Assembly: GCA_032251335.1 (NCBI GenBank)
Contig: JAVVDW010000010.1
Span: 50,143 to 114,142, forward strand
DNA: 64,000 nt
DNA from: UM-FILTER-40-17 sp032251335
GTDB lineage: Bacteria; Bacteroidota; Bacteroidia; Flavobacteriales; Flavobacteriaceae
Direction: 5' to 3'
Shown: positions 42,653 to 50,595 of the stretch, one piece after another
Layout: each line of letters starts with the position of its first letter
How positions within the stretch are numbered: the stretch's first letter is position 1
Notes under the pieces: generated by a model
Told to the model about the DNA's origin: nothing
Databases searched by the model: none
What the model saw: the letters and a program-made list of their open reading frames with translations, nothing else
Program-made: the position numbers and the translations under genes

Positions 42653-43961
42653 AAACATAGCAGTCGGACTCGATATCGGTACCACAAAAATTGTGGCTAT
42701 GATAGGTGCCTACAACGAATACGGCAAGGTTGAAATTCTGGGCATTGGCCGGGCTAAAAGTCTGGGCGTTCACAGAGGTGTTGTAAACAACATCACGCAA
42801 ACCATCCAATCTATACAAGCGGCTGTACAAGATGCGGAAACGCAAACCAATATGAAAATCAAAGAGGTAGTTGTAGGCATTGCAGGCCAGCATATCCGCA
42901 GTTTGCAACACAGCGACTATATTACCCGAAGCAATTCAGAAGCGGTTATAGACCCCAAAGACATCGAAAAATTGGTGAGTCAGGTGTATAAATTGGCCAT
43001 GTTGCCCGGCGAAGAAATCATCCACGTACTGCCACAAGAATACAAGGTGGACGGGCAACCTGAAATCAAAGAACCGATTGGGATGTATGGCGGGCGGTTA
43101 GAGGCAAATTTCCACGTTGTAGTAGGTCAGTTATCCTCTATTCGCAATGTGGGGCGATGTATCAAAAGTGCCGGTTTAGAACTGGCGGAGATTACGTTAG
43201 AGCCCCTTGCTTCGGCAGACGCGGTACTCAGCCAGGAAGAAAAAGAAGCCGGTGTGGCACTCATTGACATAGGTGGCGGCACTACAGATCTGGCAATTTT
43301 TAAAGATGGTATTATTCGGCACACGGCTGTCATTCCGTTTGGCGGCAACGTGATTACCGAAGACATCAAAGAGGGCTGTTCCATTATTGAAAAACAAGCC
43401 GAGCTGTTGAAAATTAAATTCGGTTCTGCCTGGCCCGGCGAGAATAAAGAGAATGAAATTGTTTCCATACCGGGTTTAAGAGGACGCGATCCAAAGGAAA
43501 TCACCTTAAAAAACCTATCAAAAATTATTCATGCCCGGGTGGTGGAAATCATTGAGCAGGTATATTTAGAAATCAAAAACTACGGACACGAAGAGCAAAA
43601 GAAGAAACTCATTGCAGGAATTGTCCTCACCGGTGGCGGTGCACAATTGAAACACCTCAAGCAATTGGTGGAATACATCACGGGGATGGACACCCGTATC
43701 GGTTTTCCAAACGAGCATTTGGCCGGAGATTCAGATTCGGAGGCAACGAGTCCGGTGTATGCCACTGCCGTAGGTTTGTTGATGAACGCATTGGAAAACA
43801 GCAGGCACAAATACGTAGAAATTCCCGGTAAAGAATCGCCCCAATCCACAGAAGAAAAACCAACGCCCAAAGTGGAGAACGAACCACAAAAACCCATCCG
43901 GAGAAACTTTTTGGAAAGATGGTCAGAAAAATTTAGAGACTTTTTAGACAACGCAGAATAA
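42642..43961 (+). CDS. ftsA: Cell division protein FtsA
   Basis: FtsA is an actin-like ATPase that tethers FtsZ to the membrane. The 439 residues start NIAVGLDIGTTKIVAMIG (phosphate-1 motif), followed by the 1C SHS2 domain and ALIDIGGGTTDLAIF, and IVLTGGGAQL as the adenosine motif. The C-terminal tail holds a short amphipathic stretch (RNFLERWSEKFRDFLDN), the expected membrane-targeting helix. It overlaps ftsQ and lies 11 bp upstream of ftsZ. Confidence 0.97.
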   Translation: MEYKNIAVGLDIGTTKIVAMIGAYNEYGKVEILGIGRAKSLGVHRGVVNNITQTIQSIQAAVQDAETQTNMKIKEVVVGIAGQHIRSLQHSDYITRSNSEAVIDPKDIEKLVSQVYKLAMLPGEEIIHVLPQEYKVDGQPEIKEPIGMYGGRLEANFHVVVGQLSSIRNVGRCIKSAGLELAEITLEPLASADAVLSQEEKEAGVALIDIGGGTTDLAIFKDGIIRHTAVIPFGGNVITEDIKEGCSIIEKQAELLKIKFGSAWPGENKENEIVSIPGLRGRDPKEITLKNLSKIIHARVVEIIEQVYLEIKNYGHEEQKKKLIAGIVLTGGGAQLKHLKQLVEYITGMDTRIGFPNEHLAGDSDSEATSPVYATAVGLLMNALENSRHKYVEIPGKESPQSTEEKPTPKVENEPQKPIRRNFLERWSEKFRDFLDNAE

Positions 43962-43972
43962 AATACAACGTT

Positions 43973-45916
43973 ATGAACAATACAGAATTCGGCAACATTT
44001 CATTTGATTTACCTAAAAATCAATCTCATGTCATCAAAGTAATTGGCGTGGGCGGCGGTGGCAGCAACGCGATCAATTTTATGTACAAACAAGGCATCAA
44101 AGGCGTTGACTTTATTATTTGCAACACCGATGCACAAGCGCTGGAAAACAGTCCGGTGCCCAACAAAATCCAACTCGGCGTATCTCTCACCGAAGGCATG
44201 GGCGCAGGCGCCAATCCGGAAATTGGAGAAAGGGCTGCTTTAGAAAGTGTAGAAGACATCAAAAAACTTTTGATGCATCAAACCAAAATGCTGTTTATTA
44301 CAGCCGGCATGGGCGGTGGCACGGGTACCGGAGCCGCACCCATCATCGCCAAAATGGCCAAGGACATGAACATCCTTACGGTAGGCATCGTCACCATGCC
44401 ATTCTCATTTGAAGGAAAACTCCGAAATGAACAAGCCCAAAAAGGTCTGGAAAATCTTCGGAGAAATGTTGATTCTATCGTGATTATCAACAACAACAAG
44501 TTGAGAGAAGTCTATGGCAACTTGGGATTCAAAGCCGGATTTTCCAAAGCAGACGAAGTGCTTTCCACAGCTTCGAGAGGCATAGCCGAAGTCATCACGC
44601 ATCACTATACTCAAAACATCGACTTGCACGATGCCAAAACTGTTTTGTCAAATAGCGGTACAGCCATTATGGGCTCTGCCAAAGCAAAAGGTGAAAACCG
44701 CGCCCAAGAAGCCATCATCAAAGCACTTGATTCGCCCCTACTCAACGACAACAAAATCACCGGAGCTAAAAACGTCTTGTTGCTCATCGTTTTTGGATCG
44801 GACGAAATTACACTGGATGAAATCGGCGAAATCAATGACCACATTCAATCGGAGGCCGGAAATGGCGCCAACATCATCATGGGTGTAGGCGAAGATGAAA
44901 CACTGGAAGATGCCATATCGGTCACGGTCATAGCAACCGGCTTTCATCCGGAACAGCAAAACGAAATTGTACATACAGAATCTAAAAAAATCATCCACAC
45001 GCTTGAGGAGGAGCAAAAAGCCGAACAAGATTTGACACCCAAAGCCTCATTTTCTACCCTGGAGCACAACTTTGAAAAAAAAGCACCAAAGGAAAACTTC
45101 CAAAGCAATGATTTGGAAAAAAACACCGAGGAAAACGCATTAATCAAAACCGATAATACCATTCGTAACACGATTGTGGTTGATTACGAAGAAATCAAAT
45201 TCGTAGAAACAGACACATTTGTGATTCATGAAATGGAAGACACCTCTGATGATGAATTTGACACCACGATAAAAGCGACTCAAGAAGATCTTTCGCACAA
45301 CATCTACGACGAAAAGCAAGTTACCCTAACTTTTGATTTGCCTAAAGAACGCCGCACTGACAAAGAATATACAGAGAACACATCATTAAACAAAGATGAA
45401 GACAGACGCGACATTCACGAAATTGAAGTAAACGAAGCCAAAGAGTTTATTCCGTTTGAAGCTTCGGATGAAACAGGTATGAAAAAATACAGCTTGGAAG
45501 ATTATATGGATTTTGAAAATGCTTTGGTCAATTCGAAAGCGCCTCAAGAAAAGAAAGCTGAGGTGGCAGACCCGGAAACAGATTTCAAAAAAACGGTCAT
45601 GGAGAAAGAAACTTCAACCGAATCGAAACCGGCTGATGAACACGCTGATCCATTTGACGGGCCCATCAGCCATGTTTTAAAAGCCCGTGCCGATGAGCGT
45701 CGTAGAAAAATGAAGGAATTCAACTACAAGTTTAACCACAGTTCTGCACGCATCGAAGAATATGAAAAAGAACCGGCATACAAGCGCATGGGCGTAGAAT
45801 TGGAACAAAGAATTTCGTCGCAGCACAACCTCTCCAGAACCAGCCTTTCTGTAGATGACAATAAGGAGATCAATTTAAAAACTAACAATTCCTTTTTGCA
45901 CGACAACGTAGATTAG
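43973..45916 (+). CDS. ftsZ: Cell division protein FtsZ with long C-terminal linker
   Basis: This tubulin-like GTPase forms the Z-ring. The 647 residues are far longer than the roughly 380 of E. coli FtsZ. The GTPase core covers about 1-330 (GVGGGGSNAINFM, then the tubulin signature AGMGGGTGTGAAPIIAKM near residue 115). An acidic, low-complexity linker of about 300 residues leads to a C-terminal peptide ending NSFLHDNVD. Long linkers are usual in Bacteroidota. It is the last gene of the dcw cluster; a 27-bp gap and a new -7 box follow before yqeY. Confidence 0.97.
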   Translation: MNNTEFGNISFDLPKNQSHVIKVIGVGGGGSNAINFMYKQGIKGVDFIICNTDAQALENSPVPNKIQLGVSLTEGMGAGANPEIGERAALESVEDIKKLLMHQTKMLFITAGMGGGTGTGAAPIIAKMAKDMNILTVGIVTMPFSFEGKLRNEQAQKGLENLRRNVDSIVIINNNKLREVYGNLGFKAGFSKADEVLSTASRGIAEVITHHYTQNIDLHDAKTVLSNSGTAIMGSAKAKGENRAQEAIIKALDSPLLNDNKITGAKNVLLLIVFGSDEITLDEIGEINDHIQSEAGNGANIIMGVGEDETLEDAISVTVIATGFHPEQQNEIVHTESKKIIHTLEEEQKAEQDLTPKASFSTLEHNFEKKAPKENFQSNDLEKNTEENALIKTDNTIRNTIVVDYEEIKFVETDTFVIHEMEDTSDDEFDTTIKATQEDLSHNIYDEKQVTLTFDLPKERRTDKEYTENTSLNKDEDRRDIHEIEVNEAKEFIPFEASDETGMKKYSLEDYMDFENALVNSKAPQEKKAEVADPETDFKKTVMEKETSTESKPADEHADPFDGPISHVLKARADERRRKMKEFNYKFNHSSARIEEYEKEPAYKRMGVELEQRISSQHNLSRTSLSVDDNKEINLKTNNSFLHDNVD

Positions 45917-45938
45917 TGTCACATACTTTTTAAAAATG

Positions 45939-45946
45939 TATCTTTG
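45939..45946 (+). promoter_or_regulatory. -7 element of yqeY
   Basis: TATCTTTG is a perfect TAnnTTTG, 21 bp before the yqeY ATG. It allows yqeY to be transcribed apart from the dcw cluster. No good -33 TTG is present. Confidence 0.55.
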
Positions 45947-45967
45947 TCACTACAAAAAAGACAGCAT

Positions 45968-46411
45968 ATGAGTTTGGAATCAAAAGTTATGGAGGCGATG
46001 AAAACCGCCATGAAAACCAAAGACAGTCAAGCACTTGAAGCCTTGCGAGCCATCAAATCGGCTATATTATTGGCGAAAACCGGTGGAAGCAAGGAAGTTT
46101 CAGAAGCAGAAGAAATGACTTTGTTGCAAAAGCTGGTCAAGCAACGAAGAGACAGTGCGGCCATTTACGAACAACAAAACAGATCCGATTTGGCAACACC
46201 AGAGTTGGCTCAAATTGCAGTTATTGAAACCTTTTTACCCAAGCAACTCAGCGAAGCAGAGATTACGGACGTCATCAAAGAGATTATCAGCCAAAGCGAC
46301 GCGTCGGGCATCAAGGACATGGGAAAGGTGATGGGTGCGGCCTCCCAAAAATTGGCAGGTCGGGCAGATGGCAAAACCATTTCCGGCATTGTAAAAAAAC
46401 TTTTAGCATAG
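45968..46411 (+). CDS. GatB/YqeY domain-containing protein
   Basis: This stand-alone YqeY-type helical protein resembles the C-terminal tRNA-binding domain of GatB. The 147 residues show MSLESKVMEAMKTAMKTKD, LQKLVKQRRDSAAIYEQQNR and DMGKVMGAASQKLAGRADGK, all typical. Its precise role is not established; a tRNA or amidotransferase-related function is assumed. The ATG at 45968 is preferred over a TTG at 45944 that lies within the -7 box. It is followed directly by the tRNA-Arg promoter. Confidence 0.93.
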   Translation: MSLESKVMEAMKTAMKTKDSQALEALRAIKSAILLAKTGGSKEVSEAEEMTLLQKLVKQRRDSAAIYEQQNRSDLATPELAQIAVIETFLPKQLSEAEITDVIKEIISQSDASGIKDMGKVMGAASQKLAGRADGKTISGIVKKLLA

Positions 46412-46421
46412 GGCAAAAGGG

Positions 46422-46453
46422 TTTGAAAATTAGCCCAACTAAGTTTACCTTTG
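46422..46453 (+). promoter_or_regulatory. Promoter of tRNA-Arg
   Basis: TTTG (46422-46425), 20 bp, then TACCTTTG (46446-46453). A start near 46460 would leave about 28 nt of 5' leader for RNase P. Confidence 0.65.
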
Positions 46454-46487
46454 CCCACACTTTATCTTGCAAAGAAAGATAAAAAAC

Positions 46488-46561
46488 GGCTGCGTAGTTC
46501 AACTGGATAGAATATCAGATTTCGGCTCTGAGGGTTGGGGGTTCGAATCCCTCCGCGGTCA
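46488..46561 (+). tRNA. tRNA-Arg (anticodon TCG)
   Basis: A full cloverleaf can be drawn. The acceptor GGCTGCG pairs with CGCGGTC (two G-T pairs). The D arm is GTTC/GAAT, and the anticodon stem TCAGA/TCTGA has loop TTTCGGC, giving anticodon TCG (codon CGA). The variable loop has five bases, and the T arm is GGGGG-TTCGAAT-CCCTC. G37 follows the anticodon, as expected for CGN tRNAs. The 3' CCA is not encoded. A terminator follows within 12 bp. Confidence 0.93.
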
Positions 46562-46572
46562 CTAAATCTTAA

Positions 46573-46609
46573 TATCCCGAAAGGTTTCAAAACTTTTCGG
46601 GATTTTTTT
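46573..46609 (+). terminator. Intrinsic terminator after tRNA-Arg
   Basis: ATCCCGAAA pairs with TTTCGGGAT across a partly paired 12-base loop and is followed by a run of T (46602-46609). Confidence 0.9.
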
Positions 46610-46840
46610 ATACTTACCTTTTACAATCTTATGATTAAACTGTAGGTGACGAAGTAAACATACCTTTTTTTGCATACATGACAAATATCAGGTTTTTACG
46701 GTTTTAAAATATCGAACTTTATCATGCAATTCTAAATATCATGAATGGTCATCAAACCAACTAAAATGATTTATAGGGTGTTTCACTTCTGTGCCGAGTG
46801 CTGTAGAAGTATAACAGTTTAAAATCAATTATATAGATAC

Positions 46841-47287
46841 ATGAAAAAGAACATTCCCATATCGAAAATAATGACCCGGGAATTGGTTACTTTGGATATC
46901 TCAGACGATTTATACAAAGCCGAACGCCTTTTTAAAGAAAATAAAATTAGGCACTTACCGGTGGTTAAAGACAAAAAACTAGTAGGCATTCTAAGCTATA
47001 CAGATTTGCTGAGGCTTTGTTATGTGGACATCGTTGCCTCAGCAGACGACACCTTAGAAACCTTTATGTATGACCATTTTACCGTGTCTCAAATTATGAT
47101 GCACAAATTGGTGGTGGTTTCTCCCAAAACAACCCTAAAAGAAGTCTGCGAGTTGTTGTCCGTAAGGGAATTTCACGCTTTACCGGTAGTTGAGAACGGC
47201 AAATTAAAAGGCATTGTCACCACTACAGATATTATCCAATATTTCTTGGAAACCTGTTTAAAATACCGTACCGAATGTAGTGTATAA
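46841..47287 (+). CDS. Tandem CBS-domain protein
   Basis: The 148 residues consist of two CBS domains (about 5-65 and 80-140), seen in ISKIMTRELVTLD...RHLPVVKDKKLVGILSYTD and VSQIMMHKLVVVSP...ALPVVENGKLKGIVTTTDI, with no catalytic domain. CBS pairs usually bind adenosine nucleotides and act as energy or ligand sensors, and here the partner is unknown. The gene stands alone. The 230 bp before it, after the tRNA terminator, contain nothing I recognise, not even a clear promoter. Confidence 0.92.
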   Translation: MKKNIPISKIMTRELVTLDISDDLYKAERLFKENKIRHLPVVKDKKLVGILSYTDLLRLCYVDIVASADDTLETFMYDHFTVSQIMMHKLVVVSPKTTLKEVCELLSVREFHALPVVENGKLKGIVTTTDIIQYFLETCLKYRTECSV

Positions 47288-47343
47288 GTTAGATCTTTTC
47301 GAACTTTAAGCATTCTTTTAAAGCAAACCAACTGTATAAATAC

Positions 47344-47378
47344 AAAAGGGCGACAAGTTAATTTTTGTCGCCCTTTTT
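47344..47378. terminator. Bidirectional terminator between the CBS gene and pdhC
   Basis: AAAAGGGCGACAA (47344-47356) and TTGTCGCCCTTTT form a perfect 13-bp stem with an 8-base loop. The A-tract and T-tract on either side let it end transcripts of both convergent genes. Confidence 0.92.
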
Positions 47379-47397
47379 ATTAAGATTTTGGAAATAT

Positions 47398-48996
47398 TTA
47401 AGCCAACATCGTAACCGGATTTTCCATATACAACTTCAAGGTTTGCAAGAATTGGGCTCCGGTGGCACCATCAACTGTGCGATGGTCACAAGCTAAGGTA
47501 AGTTTCATTTGGTTGCCAACAACAATCTGGCCTTCTCTAACTACCGGTTTTTCAATAATGGCACCCACAGATAATATGGCAGCATTGGGTTGGTTAATGA
47601 TAGAAGTAAATTCTTCAATACCAAACATCCCCAGATTAGATACCGTAAAAGTACTGCCTTCCATTTCTGACGGTTGCAGTTTTTTATTTCTGGCTTTTCC
47701 TGCCAAGTCTTTGACCTGACTGCCTATTTGGGTTAGCGTCAACTGGTCTGTAAATTTAAGTACAGGCACTACCAAGCCGTCTTCCACTGCTACCGCAACC
47801 CCCACATGAATGTGTTGGTTGTATCTAGTTACACTGTCTTTCCATTGCGTATTCACTTGTGGATGTTTTCTCAAAGCCATAGCAACCGCCTTGATAACCA
47901 TATCGTTAAAGGATACTTTGGTATCGGGAATGGCGTTTATAGCCTGCCTGGACGCAATCGCCTGATCCATAGAAACTTCAATAGTCAGATAGTAGTGCGG
48001 TGCCGTAAATTTAGATTCACCCAGCCTTTTGGCAATGGTTTTACGCATCTGAGAATTGGTTTTGTCTTCAAAATGTTCAGCACCAACAGGTTGGTATGCG
48101 GCAACTGCAGGCTGTGCGATTTCTTGTGAAGCTACTGACGGTGTGAAATTTTCAACGTCTGCTTTTACAATTCTTCCGTTTTCGCCCGAGCCTTTAATTT
48201 GGGATAAATTATATCCTTTTTCGGCAGCAATTTTTTTGGCTAATGGGGAAGCAAATACGCGTCCTTCGGTTGGCGTACCAACTGAAGGCGTTGCATTGTC
48301 TTGTGAGGCTTCTGCTGTTTTTTCAGGAGCAGGTGTGGCTTCTTCTTTTTTGGGAGCGGCACTTTGCGCACTGTAATTTTTTGCAATATCCGTGACATCA
48401 AGACCTGCCGGACCAATGATAGCCAACAGCGAATCAACAGGTGCCGAACCTCCTTCTTGAATACCGATGTACAAAAGTGTACCGGCATAGAAAGACTCAA
48501 ACTCCATAGTTGCTTTGTCCGTTTCTATTTCGGCCAAAATATCGCCTTCGGTTACTTTGTCGCCTACTTTTTTCAACCAAGTGGCAACCGTACCTTCCGT
48601 CATGGTATCGCTCAACCTAGGCATAGTAACAATTTCAACACCTTCGGGCACTTCAGCTGATTTTTCAGATTTAGGGCTGGCTTCTTCTTTCTCAGAAGCT
48701 TTTTCTTCAGGTTTTGAGCTATCTTTCGCTTGGCTCAGAAGACCGGAAATATCCTCTCCTTTTTCGCCTATGATGGCGAGCAAGGTATCTACAGGAGCCG
48801 TTTCGCCTTCTTGCAAACCTACATGAAGCAAGACGCCTGAGTGAAAACTTTCAAATTCCATAGTGGCTTTGTCTGTTTCTATTTCAGCCAAAATATCGCC
48901 TTCCGAAACTTCATCACCAACTTTTTTTAACCATTTTGCCACGACACCTTCTTCCATGGTATCACTGAGTCGGGGCATGTTTATTACTTCAGCCAT
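47398..48996 (-). CDS. pdhC: Pyruvate dehydrogenase E2, dihydrolipoamide acetyltransferase
   Basis: This is the core of the pyruvate dehydrogenase complex, moving the acetyl group to CoA. The 532 residues contain two lipoyl domains (about 1-78 and 120-200), each with lysine in ETDKATMEFESF. Ala/Pro/Glu-rich linkers follow, then an E3/E1-binding peripheral domain (FASPLAKKIAAEKGYNLSQI) and the catalytic domain with DHRTVDGATGAQFL. The two lipoyl domains are also alike at DNA level. It lies 5 bp downstream of pdhA. A bidirectional terminator lies past its stop. Confidence 0.96.
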   Translation of the reverse strand: MAEVINMPRLSDTMEEGVVAKWLKKVGDEVSEGDILAEIETDKATMEFESFHSGVLLHVGLQEGETAPVDTLLAIIGEKGEDISGLLSQAKDSSKPEEKASEKEEASPKSEKSAEVPEGVEIVTMPRLSDTMTEGTVATWLKKVGDKVTEGDILAEIETDKATMEFESFYAGTLLYIGIQEGGSAPVDSLLAIIGPAGLDVTDIAKNYSAQSAAPKKEEATPAPEKTAEASQDNATPSVGTPTEGRVFASPLAKKIAAEKGYNLSQIKGSGENGRIVKADVENFTPSVASQEIAQPAVAAYQPVGAEHFEDKTNSQMRKTIAKRLGESKFTAPHYYLTIEVSMDQAIASRQAINAIPDTKVSFNDMVIKAVAMALRKHPQVNTQWKDSVTRYNQHIHVGVAVAVEDGLVVPVLKFTDQLTLTQIGSQVKDLAGKARNKKLQPSEMEGSTFTVSNLGMFGIEEFTSIINQPNAAILSVGAIIEKPVVREGQIVVGNQMKLTLACDHRTVDGATGAQFLQTLKLYMENPVTMLA

Positions 48997-49001
48997 AACA
49001 G

Positions 49002-50000
49002 TTATAATTTATGTGGTAAAAAGGGATAGTCGCTTTGCTCGTAAACTGCGTCATACATCACATTGATCTCCGGATAGGGAGAATCTTCGGCGAATTTTTC
49101 ACATTCACTGACCAATTGTTTCACGCGTTTGTCAATCGCTTTTATCTCTTCTTCCGTTGCATACTTTTCTTTCTTGATGACATCCAACACTTGGGTGATG
49201 GGATCTATCTTTTTGTATTCTTCTACTTCTTCTTTGGTTCTATAGTGTTGCGCATCAGACATAGAATGGCCTCTGTATCGATAGGTTTTCATTTCAATGA
49301 AAGTGGGGCCGTCTCCACGTCTGGCGCGGTCTATGGCTTCTGTGAGTCCTTCTGCAACTTTCACAGGATTCATACCATCTACGGGGCCACAGGGTATTTC
49401 ATAACCCAATCCTAATTTCCAAATATCTTGATGGCTGGCTGTTCTGGCAACAGAAGTTCCCATGGCGTAGCCGTTGTTTTCTACGATGATGACGACAGGC
49501 AACTTCCAGAGTGCAGCCAAATTAAGGGTTTCGTGAAGAGAACCCTGGCGAGCGGCGCCGTCTCCGAGAAATGTAAGCGTCACGGCCTCTCGGTTAAAGT
49601 ATTTGTCAGCAAAGGCAAGTCCGGCGCCAAGTGGAATTTGTCCACCTACAATGCCGTGACCACCATAAAAACCGTGTTCTTTTGAAAAAATATGCATAGA
49701 ACCGCCGAGCCCGTGAGAGGTTCCTGTGGCTTTTCCATAGAGTTCTGCCATTACTTTTCGCGGATCGACCCCCATACCAATCGGCTGCACGTGATTGCGA
49801 TAAGCCGTAATCATTTTGTCTTTTGACAAATCCATTGCGTGTAAAGCGCCTGCTAAAACAGCTTCTTGCCCATTGTATAAGTGAAGGAAACCCCTTACTT
49901 TTTGTTGGATATAAACGGCAGCCAACTTGTCTTCAAACTTTCGCCAAAAAGACATGTCTTCGTACCACTGCAAATAGGTTTCTTTGGTTATTTTCTTCAT
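49002..50000 (-). CDS. pdhA: Pyruvate dehydrogenase E1 component subunit alpha
   Basis: This is the thiamine-diphosphate-dependent decarboxylase subunit. The 332 residues include MSFWRKFEDKLAAVYIQQ, GKATGTSHGLGGSMHIF, the TPP motif GDGAARQGSLHE ending in VENNGYAMGT, and the phosphorylation-loop-like YRYRGHSMSDAQHYR. The beta subunit (pdhB) is not beside it and must lie elsewhere, which from memory is common in flavobacteria. It is co-directional with pdhC (5-bp gap). A TACTTTTG -7 box lies on the minus strand 41 bp upstream. Confidence 0.96.
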   Translation of the reverse strand: MKKITKETYLQWYEDMSFWRKFEDKLAAVYIQQKVRGFLHLYNGQEAVLAGALHAMDLSKDKMITAYRNHVQPIGMGVDPRKVMAELYGKATGTSHGLGGSMHIFSKEHGFYGGHGIVGGQIPLGAGLAFADKYFNREAVTLTFLGDGAARQGSLHETLNLAALWKLPVVIIVENNGYAMGTSVARTASHQDIWKLGLGYEIPCGPVDGMNPVKVAEGLTEAIDRARRGDGPTFIEMKTYRYRGHSMSDAQHYRTKEEVEEYKKIDPITQVLDVIKKEKYATEEEIKAIDKRVKQLVSECEKFAEDSPYPEINVMYDAVYEQSDYPFLPHKL

Positions 50001-50040
50001 TCAGTATTTTTTTTAGTGAGTGCTCATATTTTACGAACCA

Positions 50041-50048
50041 CAAAAGTA
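50041..50048 (-). promoter_or_regulatory. -7 element of pdhA-pdhC
   Basis: On the minus strand this is TACTTTTG, a perfect TAnnTTTG, 41 bp before the pdhA ATG. No well-spaced TTG is seen upstream. Confidence 0.55.
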
Positions 50049-50100
50049 CTACATTCGCAAAAAATGTCGGACTGTTCTTCGTCATTTTTTTGTTAAAAAC

Positions 50101-50586
50101 TCAAGAAAGGAATGTGCTATCAAAACCAAGTGGCAGCAAATCGATCATTCCGGCGGCTTTGGCTACTGAACCTTCTTTGCCCATAAAAAGGATTTCTATT
50201 TTTTGTTTTTGCTTGGTTTCATATTCCAAAATAGATTGTCTGCAAGCCCCACAAGGTGGTACCGGCACATGAGTAGGCTTAGCGTCAGAAAAAGCCGCAA
50301 TGGCCATTTTTAATATTTTTTGATTGGGATATTTGGCACCTGCGTAAAAAATCGCTACCCTTTCTGCGCACAAACCCGAAGGGTATGCGGCGTTTTCCTG
50401 ATTGTTCCCGGTGACAATTTCTCCATTATCCAACAATAGCGCAGCGCCTACTTTAAAATTTGAATAGGGCGCATAGGCACTTTCCAAAGATTTTAAAGCT
50501 GCTTGCATGAGCAAAGCATCGTTTTTTGGCAATTCGAGGAGGCTTTCAAAAACCTCAATCTCTGTCTGTAAGGTTATTTTTTTCAA
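50101..50586 (-). CDS. cdd: Cytidine deaminase
   Basis: This zinc enzyme converts cytidine and deoxycytidine to the uridines for pyrimidine salvage. The 161 residues contain AYAPYSNFKVGAALL, the catalytic GLCAERVAIF (Cys and Glu) and the zinc ligands PCGACRQ. It is the tetrameric short form, with an N-terminal extension of about 25 residues. It is 9 bp downstream of porV on the same strand, an order I recall from other flavobacteria without a known functional reason. Confidence 0.95.
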   Translation of the reverse strand: MKKITLQTEIEVFESLLELPKNDALLMQAALKSLESAYAPYSNFKVGAALLLDNGEIVTGNNQENAAYPSGLCAERVAIFYAGAKYPNQKILKMAIAAFSDAKPTHVPVPPCGACRQSILEYETKQKQKIEILFMGKEGSVAKAAGMIDLLPLGFDSTFLS

Positions 50587-50595
50587 ATAGTTTGA

